From positions 248,001-312,000 of the forward strand of contig NZ_RKLO01000002.1 of NCBI RefSeq assembly GCF_004011825.1: DNA of 64,000 bases, written 5' to 3'. Source of the DNA: Rhodococcus xishaensis. Its GTDB lineage: Bacteria > Actinomycetota > Actinomycetes > Mycobacteriales > Mycobacteriaceae. The first letter of the stretch is position 1; each line of letters begins with the position of its first letter. This document shows positions 9,686-18,581 of this stretch, one piece after another. The notes beneath the pieces are model-generated. The model ran no database searches, was not told the DNA's origin, and was given only the letters and a program-made list of their open reading frames with translations. The translations under genes and the position numbers were made by a program.

Positions 9686-11122
9686 TCAGCCGGCCTGCTC
9701 GAGGGTGCGACCTCGCGTTTCGGTGACGAATTTTCGGACGATGACGATGGAGAGCAGTGCCATTGCGGCGTAGCCGGCGTAGGTGATCGACAGGTTCCAG
9801 TCTGCCAGCGACGGAAATGATACCGACACAACGAAATTCGCTATCCAGTTCGACGCGGTCGCGACTCCGACCGCCGCGGCGCGAGCCCGGTTGGGGAACA
9901 TCTCGCTGATGAGGACCCACACGACTGGGCCCCAAGACAGTGCGAAGAAGAAGACGAAGGTGTTCGCGGCGATCAGTGCGACGGTGCCGTTGGCAGTGGA
10001 CAGGGTCGCCACGGACTCCCCGATGTCGTTCGTGGTGACGGTTGCCGAACTGAAACTGACGGCTGCGGTGGCGAGGGAGACCGCCATGCCGACCGAGCCG
10101 ATCAGCAGCAGCGGTTTGCGTCCGATCCGGTCGATTGCCGCGATGGCGACGAAGGTGCCGAGGATGTTGACCAGGGCGCTGACGACGCTGATGAGCAGCG
10201 AGCGATCCTCACCGAACCCGACCGCCTGCCACAGCGTGTTCGAGTAATAGAAGATCACGTTGATGCCGACGAACTGTTGCAGCGCGGCCAGCGTGATGCC
10301 CACCCAGACGAGCGCCGTGACGCCGAACGACTTGGTGAACAGTTCCCGCTCACCGATGTGGGTGTGCTCAGCGCCGAAGGATTCGTAGATCTCCTCCATT
10401 CGGCGTGCCACGACCTCGTCGTTGCCTCCCTCGAGCTCCGCGATGATCTGGCGGGCGGCATCCTCGCGCCCGCACCGCACGAGGTGCCGGGGTGACTCCG
10501 GGATGGTCAGGGTCATGACGAGATAGAGCAGGGCCGGCACGGCTTCGATCGCGAGCATCCACTGCCAGGCCTCGACGCCGAGCAGTTCTCCCCGCGCACC
10601 GCCGACCGTCGCCGAGACTGCGTAGTTCGTCAGCTGAGAGATCGCGATGCCGAGCACGATTGCCAGCTGGTACATCGACCCGAGTCGCCCGCGTATCGCT
10701 GCAGGTGCGATCTCCGCGATATACGCCGGCGCAATCACCGAGGCGAATCCGACGGCAACTCCGCCCAAGATTCGCCACAGCGTCAGGTCGATGATTCCGA
10801 AGGGAAATGCGGAGCCGAACGCTCCCACGGTGAACAGCACGGCCGCGATCTGCATCACCCTGATGCGGCCGAGCCGGTCGGCGATGCCGCCGGCGATCCA
10901 TGCGCCGACTGCGCAACCGAGCAGCGTCAGCGACACCGTCAATCCGGTCGCGGCGGCGCCGATGTCGTACCGGTCGCGGATCGCGCCTACGGCGCCGTTG
11001 ATGACTGCGGTGTCGTACCCGAAGAGGAAACCGCCCAGCGCCGCTGCCGAAGAAAAGAGAACGGCCAGCCCGACGGCCGCGTGAGCGGCCGGGGGCTGGC
11101 CGGCAGTGTCAAGATTAGACAT
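9686..11122 (-). CDS. Sugar porter family MFS transporter (sugar/H+ symporter)
   Basis: The 478 residues have 12 predicted helices and the hallmark motifs of the sugar porter family: GFLFGYDTAVINGA in helix 1, DRLGR between helices 2 and 3, PESPRHLV at the end of the first half, QQFVGINVIFYYSN in helix 7, DRIGRKPLL, and the C-terminal ETRGRTLE. It imports a hexose or pentose with protons; the sugar itself cannot be read. It has its own promoter region upstream and no linked catabolic genes. Confidence 0.92.
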   Translation of the reverse strand: MSNLDTAGQPPAAHAAVGLAVLFSSAAALGGFLFGYDTAVINGAVGAIRDRYDIGAAATGLTVSLTLLGCAVGAWIAGGIADRLGRIRVMQIAAVLFTVGAFGSAFPFGIIDLTLWRILGGVAVGFASVIAPAYIAEIAPAAIRGRLGSMYQLAIVLGIAISQLTNYAVSATVGGARGELLGVEAWQWMLAIEAVPALLYLVMTLTIPESPRHLVRCGREDAARQIIAELEGGNDEVVARRMEEIYESFGAEHTHIGERELFTKSFGVTALVWVGITLAALQQFVGINVIFYYSNTLWQAVGFGEDRSLLISVVSALVNILGTFVAIAAIDRIGRKPLLLIGSVGMAVSLATAAVSFSSATVTTNDIGESVATLSTANGTVALIAANTFVFFFALSWGPVVWVLISEMFPNRARAAAVGVATASNWIANFVVSVSFPSLADWNLSITYAGYAAMALLSIVIVRKFVTETRGRTLEQAG

Positions 11123-11271
11123 TTGCGTGCCTCCCGTCAGGAGAAGTGTCCAGATTGCACGCTACGCCGGATTAGTTCGTTCGTACCCTAAAACTTTTGG
11201 GTGTGTGGCGGTTCGCAACGTCTCCGACGATCCGGGGTCCCACCAGCTGCGATTCGCCCGTTTGGATGCCG

Positions 11272-11311
11272 AAAGGGGCGCACTCCCGGAACGGGAGTGC
11301 GCCCCTTTTTT
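11272..11311. terminator. Strong intrinsic terminator hairpin
   Basis: A perfect 14-base stem (GGGGCGCACTCCCG, extended by AAA/TTT) with a three-base loop is followed on the plus strand by seven T's. No plus-strand gene precedes it. On the minus strand it follows fadB, with a short T tract, so it most likely ends the fadAB transcript and may insulate both directions. Confidence 0.75.
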
Positions 11312-11375
11312 GGGTCGAGCCTGACCCTTCCTTGGGTCGAGTCAGACCGTTTCTTGAGTTGTGTCAGACGCTCGC
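11310..11375. repeat. Three 22-bp imperfect direct repeats at the 3' end of fadB
   Basis: Units begin at 11310, 11332 and 11354. The first two start TTGGGTCGAG and are followed by a CTGACC or CAGACC core; the third is TTGAGTTGTGTCAGAC. The third copy covers the last codons and stop of fadB, and the first abuts the terminator hairpin. The function is unknown. Confidence 0.6.
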
Positions 11376-13469
11376 GACGCCCTCGGCCAGGAACGGGGTG
11401 CCGTTCACGGCAGCCGAAGTACCGGTGCGGTCCAGGTACGGCGTGATGCCGCCGTTCCAGAAGCCGAAGCCGCCACCCAGGATCAGGCACAGATCGATGT
11501 CTTCGGGAGCGGCGACCACGCCCTCGTCGAGCATGATCCGGATCTCCTCGGCGAATGCGCGCCGGGTGCGCTCGAGCACCTCTTCGGCCGTCGACGGCTT
11601 GTCGCCCTGCTGCCACAGCGCCGCGACCTCGGGGTCGATGACCTGACCCTGGTCGGTCCAGGTCCACACGCCCGTCTTCCGGGCCTCGACGATGGCCTGG
11701 AGTCCCGGCGACGGCTTGAACCGCTCCGGGTAGGCGGCGTGGAGGGTCTCGCCGGTGTGCAGCGCGACCGCGGGGCCGACGAGAGCGAGCAACGCGAGCG
11801 GCGTCATCGGCATGCCGAGTTCGGTGATCGCGTTGTCGGCGACGTCGAACGGGGTGCCCTCGTCGACGGCGTTCATGACCTCACCGAGTGCGCGAGTGAG
11901 CAAGCGGTTGAACACGAACCCGGGCAGGTCGGCGCACAGTACGGCCGACTTCTTCAGTGCCTTCGCTGTGGCGAATGCCGTTGCGAGAGTTTCGTCGTCG
12001 GTCTGTTCGCCCTTGATGACCTCGAGTAGCGGGAGCACCGCGACGGGGTTGAAGAAGTGGAAGCCCACGACCCGTTCGGGGTGCTCGAGGTCCGCGGCCA
12101 TCTCGGTGATCGACAGCGACGAGGTGTTCGTGGCCAGGACGGTCTCGGGAGAGATGTGCTCCTCGAGCTCGGCGAAGACCTTCTTCTTGACGTCCATGTT
12201 CTCGAAGACGGCCTCGATCACGAAGTCGGTCTTTGCGAACGCGGCCTTGTCGAGCGAGCCGGTGACAAGTGCCTTGAGGCGGTTCGCGCCGTCCGGGGAC
12301 AGGCGGCCCTTGGCGAGGAGCTTGTCGATCTCGTCATGGACGTAGCCGACACCCTTGTCGATGCGCTCCTGGTCGATGTCGGTGAGGATCACCGGCACCT
12401 TGAGCTGCTTGACGAACAGCATCGCCAGCTGGCTCGCCATCAGGCCCGCGCCGACGATGCCGACGCCGGAGATCTTGCGGGCCAGCGACTTGTCCGGTGC
12501 GCCGGCGGGACGCTTGGCCCGACGGTTCACCAGGTCGAATGCGTACAGCCCGGCGCGCAGCGCGTCGGTCATCAGCAGGTCGGCGAGCGCCTCGTCCTCG
12601 GCGGCGAAACCGGCATCCAGCGACTTCGCGTCGGAGATGTCGGTGGTGCGGGCGAGCTCCAGCAGCTCGACCGTGCGAACCGCACCGGGTGCGTTGTTCT
12701 TGGTCTTGCCCTCGACGATCGCCTTGGCGCGTGCGATGGCATCGTCCCACGCCTGGCCGCGGTCGATCTCCGGGCGGGCGGGGGTGACCTCACCGGCGAG
12801 CACCTTCGCGGTCCATGCCAGGGACTGCTCGATGAAGTCTGCCGAGCCGAGCACGACATCGGCGATGCCGAACTCGAGTGCCTTCTTCGAGTTGATGACC
12901 TTGCCGTTGTTGAGCGGGTTCTCGACCGCCATCGTGACGGCGTTGGACGGCCCGATCAGGTTGGGCAGCAACTGTGTTCCGCCCCAGCCGGGCACCAGGC
13001 CGAGCATCGCCTCGGGGAGGCCGAGGGCGCCGACGTTGTCCGCGAAGGTGCGGTAGTGGCAGTGCAGGCCCACCTCGAGTCCGCCGCCGAGTGCCACACC
13101 ATTCACGAACGCGAAGGTCGGCACGGTGGACTCGCGCAGGCGGCGGAACACGCGGTGGCCGAGACGGCCGAGCTCGAGGCCCTGCTCCCGCGCGGTGATA
13201 CTCGGAACGCCCTTGAGGTCGGCGCCTGCGGCGAAGATGAACGGCTTGCCGGTGACGGCGATCGCGCTCGGCTTGGCGTCGAACGCCTCGTCGAGCGCCT
13301 TGTCGAGGGCCAGCAGACCGCGCGGGCCGAAGGAACTCGGCTTGGTGTGATCGAAGCCGTTGTCGAGGGTGATCAGTGCGACCGGGCCGTCGATGCCGGG
13401 AACGGAGACCAGCTTGGTGTAGGCGTTGGTGACGACCTCGTCGGCGAAAGCGTTTGCGATGTCGGTCAT
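11364..13469 (-). CDS. fadB: Fatty acid oxidation alpha subunit: enoyl-CoA hydratase / 3-hydroxyacyl-CoA dehydrogenase
   Basis: A 701-residue bifunctional beta-oxidation enzyme. The N-terminal ~290 residues form a crotonase fold (FAAGADLKG oxyanion segment near 70, GLVPGWGGTQLLPN near 150). The NAD-binding dehydrogenase follows (GVGIVGAGLMASQLA near 325, NTSSLSI near 440, HFFNPV near 465). It converts enoyl-CoA to 3-ketoacyl-CoA and hands the product to FadA. Its ATG follows the fadA TAA directly (TAAATG), so the two subunits are translationally coupled in an arrangement like mycobacterial Rv0859-Rv0860. Confidence 0.95.
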   Translation of the reverse strand: MTDIANAFADEVVTNAYTKLVSVPGIDGPVALITLDNGFDHTKPSSFGPRGLLALDKALDEAFDAKPSAIAVTGKPFIFAAGADLKGVPSITAREQGLELGRLGHRVFRRLRESTVPTFAFVNGVALGGGLEVGLHCHYRTFADNVGALGLPEAMLGLVPGWGGTQLLPNLIGPSNAVTMAVENPLNNGKVINSKKALEFGIADVVLGSADFIEQSLAWTAKVLAGEVTPARPEIDRGQAWDDAIARAKAIVEGKTKNNAPGAVRTVELLELARTTDISDAKSLDAGFAAEDEALADLLMTDALRAGLYAFDLVNRRAKRPAGAPDKSLARKISGVGIVGAGLMASQLAMLFVKQLKVPVILTDIDQERIDKGVGYVHDEIDKLLAKGRLSPDGANRLKALVTGSLDKAAFAKTDFVIEAVFENMDVKKKVFAELEEHISPETVLATNTSSLSITEMAADLEHPERVVGFHFFNPVAVLPLLEVIKGEQTDDETLATAFATAKALKKSAVLCADLPGFVFNRLLTRALGEVMNAVDEGTPFDVADNAITELGMPMTPLALLALVGPAVALHTGETLHAAYPERFKPSPGLQAIVEARKTGVWTWTDQGQVIDPEVAALWQQGDKPSTAEEVLERTRRAFAEEIRIMLDEGVVAAPEDIDLCLILGGGFGFWNGGITPYLDRTGTSAAVNGTPFLAEGVASV

Positions 13470-14696
13470 TTACTTGGCTCCCGCTTCATAGGCTGCATAG
13501 TCCTTGTGGTTGGGGTTCTCCCAGATGACGGTGCCGCCCATACCGAGGCCGATGCACATCGTGGTGAGGCCGTAGCGGACGTCGGGGTTCTGTGCGAACT
13601 GACGCGAGAGTTGCGTCATCAAACGCACGCCGGAGGACGCGAGCGGATGGCCGCAGGCGATCGCTCCACCCCACTGGTTGACACGTGGGTCGTCGTCGGC
13701 GATCCCGAAGTGCTCGAGGAAGGCGAGCACCTGCACCGCGAACGCCTCGTTGATCTCGAACAGTCCGATGTCCTCGATCTTCAGGCCGGTGCGGGCCAGC
13801 AGCTTCTCAGTGGCGGGCACCGGGCCGATGCCCATGACGGCGGGGTCGACGCCCTGGAAGGCGAAGCCGACCATTCGCATGCCGACCGGCAGGCCCAGTT
13901 CGGTGGCGGTGTCCTCGCCGGCGAGGAGGCACGCGGTAGCGCCGTCGTTGAGCCCGGCAGCGTTACCGGCGGTGATCCGGCCTGCCGGACGGAACGGGGT
14001 CTTGAGCTTGGCGAGGTCCTCGACCGTGGTGCCGGGGCGCGGCGGCTCGTCTTCGGTGGCCAGACCCCAGCCCGCCTCGGAGCGGGTCGCGACCGGTACC
14101 AGGGTGTCGCCGATCCACCCAGCCTTCTTGGCGGCCTCGAACTTGTTTTGCGACGCTACGGCGTAGGCGTCGGTGCGCTCCTTGGTGATCGACGGGAACC
14201 GGTCATGCAGGTTCTCGGCGGTGTTGCCCATCACGAGTGCGCTCTGGTCGACCAGGCGGTCGGCAAGGAAGCGCGGGTTCGGATCGGCACCCTGACCCAT
14301 GGGGTGCCGGCCCATGTGCTCGACGCCGCCGGCGATCGCGACGTCGTACTGACCGAAGCCGATGCCGGACGCGGTGGTCGTCACGGCGGTCATGGCGCCG
14401 GCACACATGCGGTCGATCGCGAAACCGGGCACCGTCTCGGGCAGCCCCGCAAGGATCCCGGAAGTGCGGCCGATCGTCAGACCCTGGTCTCCGGTCTGGG
14501 TGGTGGCAGCGATCGCGACCTCGTCGATCTTCGCGGGATCGAGCTGGGGATTGCGGCGCAGCAGCTCTCGGATGGACTTGACGACCAGGTCGTCGGCGCG
14601 GGTCTCGGCATAAATGCCCTTCGGTCCGGCCTTGCCGAACGGCGTACGGATGCCGTCGACGAAGACGACGTTTCTTTGACTAGCGGAAGCAGCCAC
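13470..14696 (-). CDS. fadA: Acetyl-CoA acyltransferase (3-ketoacyl-CoA thiolase)
   Basis: This 408-residue thiolase splits 3-ketoacyl-CoA with CoA to release acetyl-CoA. The nucleophile Cys lies in MCAGAMTA near residue 98, the NEAFAVQ block is near 320, GGAIACGHP (active-site His) near 350, and the second Cys is in TMCIGLGMGG near 385. It is the first gene of the fadAB operon; the 121 bp upstream hold the promoter and a possible operator. Confidence 0.95.
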   Translation of the reverse strand: MAASASQRNVVFVDGIRTPFGKAGPKGIYAETRADDLVVKSIRELLRRNPQLDPAKIDEVAIAATTQTGDQGLTIGRTSGILAGLPETVPGFAIDRMCAGAMTAVTTTASGIGFGQYDVAIAGGVEHMGRHPMGQGADPNPRFLADRLVDQSALVMGNTAENLHDRFPSITKERTDAYAVASQNKFEAAKKAGWIGDTLVPVATRSEAGWGLATEDEPPRPGTTVEDLAKLKTPFRPAGRITAGNAAGLNDGATACLLAGEDTATELGLPVGMRMVGFAFQGVDPAVMGIGPVPATEKLLARTGLKIEDIGLFEINEAFAVQVLAFLEHFGIADDDPRVNQWGGAIACGHPLASSGVRLMTQLSRQFAQNPDVRYGLTTMCIGLGMGGTVIWENPNHKDYAAYEAGAK

Positions 14697-14767
14697 GCTG
14701 GATTCCTCCTGGCGACAATGATGTGGTCACTGCGGGTGCGATGACCCGGCACGCACCACTCTAGCGC

Positions 14768-14784
14768 TAACTACCGACCAGTAA
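14768..14784. promoter_or_regulatory. Possible operator upstream of fadA (semi-palindrome)
   Basis: On the minus strand the site reads TTACTGGTCGGTAGTTA, an imperfect inverted repeat TnACT-N7-AGTnA about 70 bases before the fadA start. Beta-oxidation operons in actinobacteria are often under TetR-type repressors with such sites. The symmetry is limited. Confidence 0.25.
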
Positions 14785-14817
14785 CATATGGCGCGACAGT
14801 TGGATGGTTTCCGCTGT

Positions 14818-16050
14818 TCAGGGTTGTGTCCGGACGGCCCCGGCGAGGATCGGCACGGTCAGCTTGCGTTGCCACGGGCGCGCGCCTGCCGCGGTGAGGA
14901 TCTCGTCGATGACTGCGGTCGTATCTCGCTCGGTGGCCGGGGGGTCCCAACACACGCGCCGCACCAGTTCCGGGCTGAGGAGATTCTCGACGGGCACGTG
15001 GACGCGCTCGCTCAGGCTCGCGATTTCGGCCTTGGCCGTGCCGAGTCGGGCCGCGGCGTCGGGGTTGCGCTTTGCCCAGCGGCTGGCCGGTGGCGGACCG
15101 GTGAACGGTTGATTGACCGGTGGAAGTCCGTCGACGGGAAGCGCGCGGGCGCGCTCGAGCGCCGCTAGCCAAAGCCGAGACGTTCGGCGCTGACGTGGTC
15201 CGCCGAACACCGGCAGTGCCCTGAGCGCTTCTAGGCTGTTCGGGTCGGCACTGGCGGCGGCCACGATCGCCGAGTCCGGCAGAATGCGGCTTGGGGAGAT
15301 GTCGCGCTTGCGGGCGATCTCGTCGCGAGTCGTCCACATTTCACGGACTGCGGCAAGCTGGCGGGGGCTCTTGAGGCTGTGGATCTGTGAAGTTCGGCGC
15401 CACCGATCGGGTTTGGGCTGCGGGGGTCCGGTCTGGCGGACGTGCTCGAACTCCTCCGCTGCCCATTCGATTTTTCCCTGCGCTGCAAGCTCTTTCGCCA
15501 TGGCGGCGCGTAGTTCGAGGAGAACTTCGACGTCGAGCGCGGCATAGTTGAGCCACGCTTCCGGGAGCGGGCGCGTAGACCAATCGGCGGCGCCGTGCCC
15601 TTTACGCAGTTCCAGCCCGAGGGTGCGTTCGACGATTGCCGCCAGTCCGACGCGCTCGAAGCCTGCGAGTCTGCCGGCCAACTCGGTGTCGAACAGCTTC
15701 GCCGGTTCGAGCCCCAGCTCGGCCAGGCACGGCAGATCCTGATCGGCCGAGTGCAGGATCCACTCGAGGTCGTTGATCGTCTCCCGTAGTGGCGCCAGAT
15801 CCGCAGCCGTCGGGATCGGGTCGAGCAAGAACGTCCCAGCGCCTGCCCGTCGCAGCTGCACGAGGTAGGCACGGGACGAATAGCGAAAACCCGATGCCCG
15901 CTCGGCGTCGACGGCAAGCGGACCGCTGCCCGCCTTCAGTTGCTCGGCGGCGTCACGGACGCCGGCGCCGCTCTCTATCACCGGTGGCACCCCGTCGGCC
16001 GGAACCAGCAGTGGTACGGGTTGGGAGGCGGGCTCGGTGGTGTCTGGCAT
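14818..16050 (-). CDS. Ribonuclease D-like 3'-5' exonuclease with HRDC domain
   Basis: The ~410-residue protein has the DEDD exonuclease motifs: AVDAERASGF near residue 45, HSADQDLPCL near 100, and YAALDVEVLLEL near 170 with its Tyr and Asp. HRDC-type helical domains follow in the second half. It would trim RNA 3' ends. The start at 16050 (MPDTTEPASQ) is preferred over 16083 because the extra residues are not domain-like; neither has a clear ribosome site. An orthologue next to dxs (Rv2681) exists in mycobacteria, from memory. Confidence 0.88.
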   Translation of the reverse strand: MPDTTEPASQPVPLLVPADGVPPVIESGAGVRDAAEQLKAGSGPLAVDAERASGFRYSSRAYLVQLRRAGAGTFLLDPIPTAADLAPLRETINDLEWILHSADQDLPCLAELGLEPAKLFDTELAGRLAGFERVGLAAIVERTLGLELRKGHGAADWSTRPLPEAWLNYAALDVEVLLELRAAMAKELAAQGKIEWAAEEFEHVRQTGPPQPKPDRWRRTSQIHSLKSPRQLAAVREMWTTRDEIARKRDISPSRILPDSAIVAAASADPNSLEALRALPVFGGPRQRRTSRLWLAALERARALPVDGLPPVNQPFTGPPPASRWAKRNPDAAARLGTAKAEIASLSERVHVPVENLLSPELVRRVCWDPPATERDTTAVIDEILTAAGARPWQRKLTVPILAGAVRTQP

Positions 16051-16156
16051 AGGCAAAAACTCTACGTGGCTTTGGCGGTGCAAGCCCGAGTCTGCGCGGA
16101 GGACAGGCTCATCCCCCGTGGGTGGTCAACCGTTCGTGATCAACGAGGGACGGGTG

Positions 16157-17578
16157 TCACGAAGAGGCTGCGGACCGCTTCCGCTTCCGGGCGTGCGTTC
16201 GTGCGGCCTTGACGAGTTCGGCGAGGGCTTCCGAGAACGCATCTGCGAGGTCCCACAGGTGGGGCGCGAGTTCCTTGCAGGCAACGAGACCAACGTTGAG
16301 GCGACCGTTGAGCGACATCACCGTCACGTTGAGTCCGGCGCCGTGAAAGACCGGTCCGAGGGGATACATCTGCTTGATGCGCGCGCCCATGAAGTACAGC
16401 GGCAGCGGGGGACCGGGCACGTTCGAGACCACCAGGTTGTGCACCACGGGATGACGTTCGGCCAGCTTCAACGAGGCATACACCCGCATCGCGCTCCCGA
16501 ACACGGCCGGCGCGGCGAACTGCGCCCAGTCTTGTAGGAGCGTCGCACCGAGCGCTTCGTTGTGGTCCTTGTTGATCGTGTTGCGTTCCGCGATCATGTA
16601 GAGCCGCTCGATCGGATCGGCGATGTCGGTGCCGAGTTGGGTGAACATCGCCGAGATCTGGTTCGTTCCGGGGCGATCCGACTTGTCGTGTACGGAGACC
16701 GGGACGATCGACACCAGCGACTCGTCGGGCAGTTCGTCGCGGTTCTCGAGGTACTTGCGCAGCGCGCCCGCGCACATCGTCAACACCACGTCGTTGACCT
16801 TGACTCCGAAGGTGTTCTTGACGAGCTTGACGTCGTCGAGGCTCAATTCTCCGTACGCGATGCTTCGGTGTCCGGTTATCGCACCGTTCAGCGAGGTGCG
16901 CGGAGCGGTGAACGGTGCCGGCATGGCCTCGCCCTTGCGGGCCCTGTCGATCCAACGGGGCAACAGGGCCAGGCTGCCTGGCAGCATCTTGGCCATCCTC
17001 AACGGTCGTGAGACGAATGCCAGCATGCCGTCGATGGTGATATCGAGCGAGCTGGCGGTACCGGCACCCTTGGGACGATGGTCGAATTCCGGTCGGGGAG
17101 TGTCGGGTTCGAGGCTGCACAGTTGAGACATCAGGTTGGCCCCGGTGACACCGTCGACGTTCGCGTGGTGCATCTTCGACATCACCGCGATGGAGCCGTC
17201 CTCGAGACCTTCGATGAAGAACATTTCCCACAGCGGGCGGGTGCGATCCATGGGCTGGCTCGCGATCGATCCGCACAGCTCGGCCAGTTCCTCCCGGCCA
17301 CCCGCGGGGACGGCGATCCGGTGGACGTGCCGCTCGATGTCGAAATCGGAGTCGTCGACCCAAACCGGATGGTCGAGGTTGAATCGTGAGTCCTCGAGGC
17401 GTCGCTTGAAGCTGGGCATCGTCTCCACGCGAATCGCGAGTTCGTCGCGCAGTTTCGCGAACGAATAGCCACCGGGAATCGTGGACCCGTCCAGGATGAT
17501 CAGCCCGCACACGTGAAGCATCTGGGTCGGGGTTTCGAGGTAAAGGAAGCTGGCATCCATTCCGCTGAGTCTCTCCAT
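16157..17578 (-). CDS. Wax ester synthase / diacylglycerol acyltransferase (WS/DGAT)
   Basis: The 473-residue enzyme transfers an acyl group from acyl-CoA to diacylglycerol or a long-chain alcohol, making storage triacylglycerol or wax ester. The catalytic motif HHANVDG is at residues 137-143; PLWE (116-119), NVVLT-like NDVVLTMCAGALR and VVSNVPGPPLPLYFMG near 390 are family blocks. The start at 17578 gives MERLSGMDASFLYLE, the usual family N-terminus. A KstR-type operator lies 12 bases upstream and overlaps a candidate -10. Rhodococci usually carry many such paralogues. Confidence 0.93.
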   Translation of the reverse strand: MERLSGMDASFLYLETPTQMLHVCGLIILDGSTIPGGYSFAKLRDELAIRVETMPSFKRRLEDSRFNLDHPVWVDDSDFDIERHVHRIAVPAGGREELAELCGSIASQPMDRTRPLWEMFFIEGLEDGSIAVMSKMHHANVDGVTGANLMSQLCSLEPDTPRPEFDHRPKGAGTASSLDITIDGMLAFVSRPLRMAKMLPGSLALLPRWIDRARKGEAMPAPFTAPRTSLNGAITGHRSIAYGELSLDDVKLVKNTFGVKVNDVVLTMCAGALRKYLENRDELPDESLVSIVPVSVHDKSDRPGTNQISAMFTQLGTDIADPIERLYMIAERNTINKDHNEALGATLLQDWAQFAAPAVFGSAMRVYASLKLAERHPVVHNLVVSNVPGPPLPLYFMGARIKQMYPLGPVFHGAGLNVTVMSLNGRLNVGLVACKELAPHLWDLADAFSEALAELVKAARTHARKRKRSAASS

Positions 17579-17589
17579 GCAGTTAACGG

Positions 17590-17603
17590 TAGAACTGGTT
17601 CTA
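17590..17603 (-). promoter_or_regulatory. KstR-like operator overlapping the WS/DGAT promoter
   Basis: The site TAGAACTGGTTCTA has perfect 6-base arms and fits the published KstR consensus TNNAACNNGTTNNA for the cholesterol/lipid-catabolism repressor of mycobacteria and rhodococci. It covers a candidate -10 (TAGAAC, 17598-17603) that lies 17 bases from a -35-like TTGTCA (17621-17626 on the minus strand). Binding there should block transcription. Confidence 0.6.
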
Positions 17604-17902
17604 ACTACTCGCTCACCATGTGACAAAGGTCATGGTTGAACACATATGGAAGAGTTAGTCCAAGTTCTTGTTTCAACGACTGGTTACTGCCAGGCGCATA
17701 ACGGGTGAATGCGCAGGCACTCGACCCGGCATGCCGCGCCGCAGACGACGTCTCGGTGCCGTCGGCTGACAGGCTGAGGTTGCTCCATAGTTGCTCACGG
17801 CCACCGCGGTCCATGCGGGGTGCCTGCGGGCGCGCCAAGCGCTATGTCCATTGGCTGGGCTGTGCGGGCGCGCAGCTGCGAGTGCCGTCGGGAAGAGTGT
17901 GG
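17604..17902. other. Intergenic region between DUF3000 gene and WS/DGAT
   Basis: No gene is visible in these ~300 bases. The right part is the 3' flank of the DUF3000 gene, with two copies of TGCGGGCGCGC near 17826 and 17868 that could fold. The left part holds the WS/DGAT promoter. Confidence 0.4.
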
Positions 17903-18493
17903 CTAGCGGCCCCGTCTGTCGAGCTCGGTGACTCCCGCGGGCGGGAGGCCCGCGGCGAAAGCGAGGACGTCGCAGAACGCCTCGACGTGCGAGGTCAGAT
18001 CCGTCGAAGTCGGGGTCCACGACGCCCGCAACTCGAGTTGGTGGGATCGCGGGGGACCCGCGATGTCGCCGTACCGCACTGAACTGGTCGACGTGACCGT
18101 GCCGCCCAGCGCGACGATCTCGTCTGCCTTCACCTCGAGCGCATCGACGAGCCAACTCCAGGCGACCTCGGGGAGTAGTGGGTCGTCGGCGAGCGCGGGC
18201 TCGAGGTCAGCTTGGATGTACGCGACCAGTCGCATGGTGCCGTTCCACGCCTCGTCACCATTGGGGTCGTACAACAGGATCAGACGTCCGAACGCCTCCC
18301 CGTCGGTGGGCTCGGCGATAGCACCGGCGTCGGGGTGGCGCACCTCGGCGCCGATCGCGTAGCTGTACGGCGCGAGCCGCTGCGGTGGGCGGATCGGACC
18401 GACCGCTATCTCCGGGTGAACCACGGCCGAGTTCATGGCGTCGACGGCGGCGCGGAACGGGGCGGGTTCGTTGGGTAATCCCGGCGGTGTCAC
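17903..18493 (-). CDS. DUF3000 family protein
   Basis: A 196-residue protein of unknown function that is widespread in actinobacteria beside hemE and the RNase D gene (Rv2680 in M. tuberculosis, from memory). The conserved block RPPQRLAPYSYAIGAEV is near residue 35, with WSWLVDALE and SVRYGDI later. It has no membrane segment or catalytic motif that I recognise. The GTG at 18493 begins MTPPGLPNEP. A TAACGT hexamer eight bases upstream and the lack of a ribosome site suggest a very short or absent leader. The open frame extends far upstream over hemE, which is spurious. Confidence 0.85.
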   Translation of the reverse strand: MTPPGLPNEPAPFRAAVDAMNSAVVHPEIAVGPIRPPQRLAPYSYAIGAEVRHPDAGAIAEPTDGEAFGRLILLYDPNGDEAWNGTMRLVAYIQADLEPALADDPLLPEVAWSWLVDALEVKADEIVALGGTVTSTSSVRYGDIAGPPRSHQLELRASWTPTSTDLTSHVEAFCDVLAFAAGLPPAGVTELDRRGR

Positions 18494-18581
18494 ACAAGCG
18501 GACGTTAGACGCCGCACCTGGTAGCGCGGTGGAGGCGCGCCGATTCTGAGCCCGCGAGGCGCCATGGCAGCATGGAGCGCG

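Noticed and set aside
7846-9726. Plus-strand 626-codon open frame opposite ohyA
   Set aside because: It is antisense to a well-supported oleate hydratase and has no recognisable fold.
12057-14744. Plus-strand 895-codon open frame opposite fadA and fadB
   Set aside because: It spans both beta-oxidation genes on the other strand, with a low-complexity Gly/Arg/Val product; length alone is not evidence in DNA this GC-rich.
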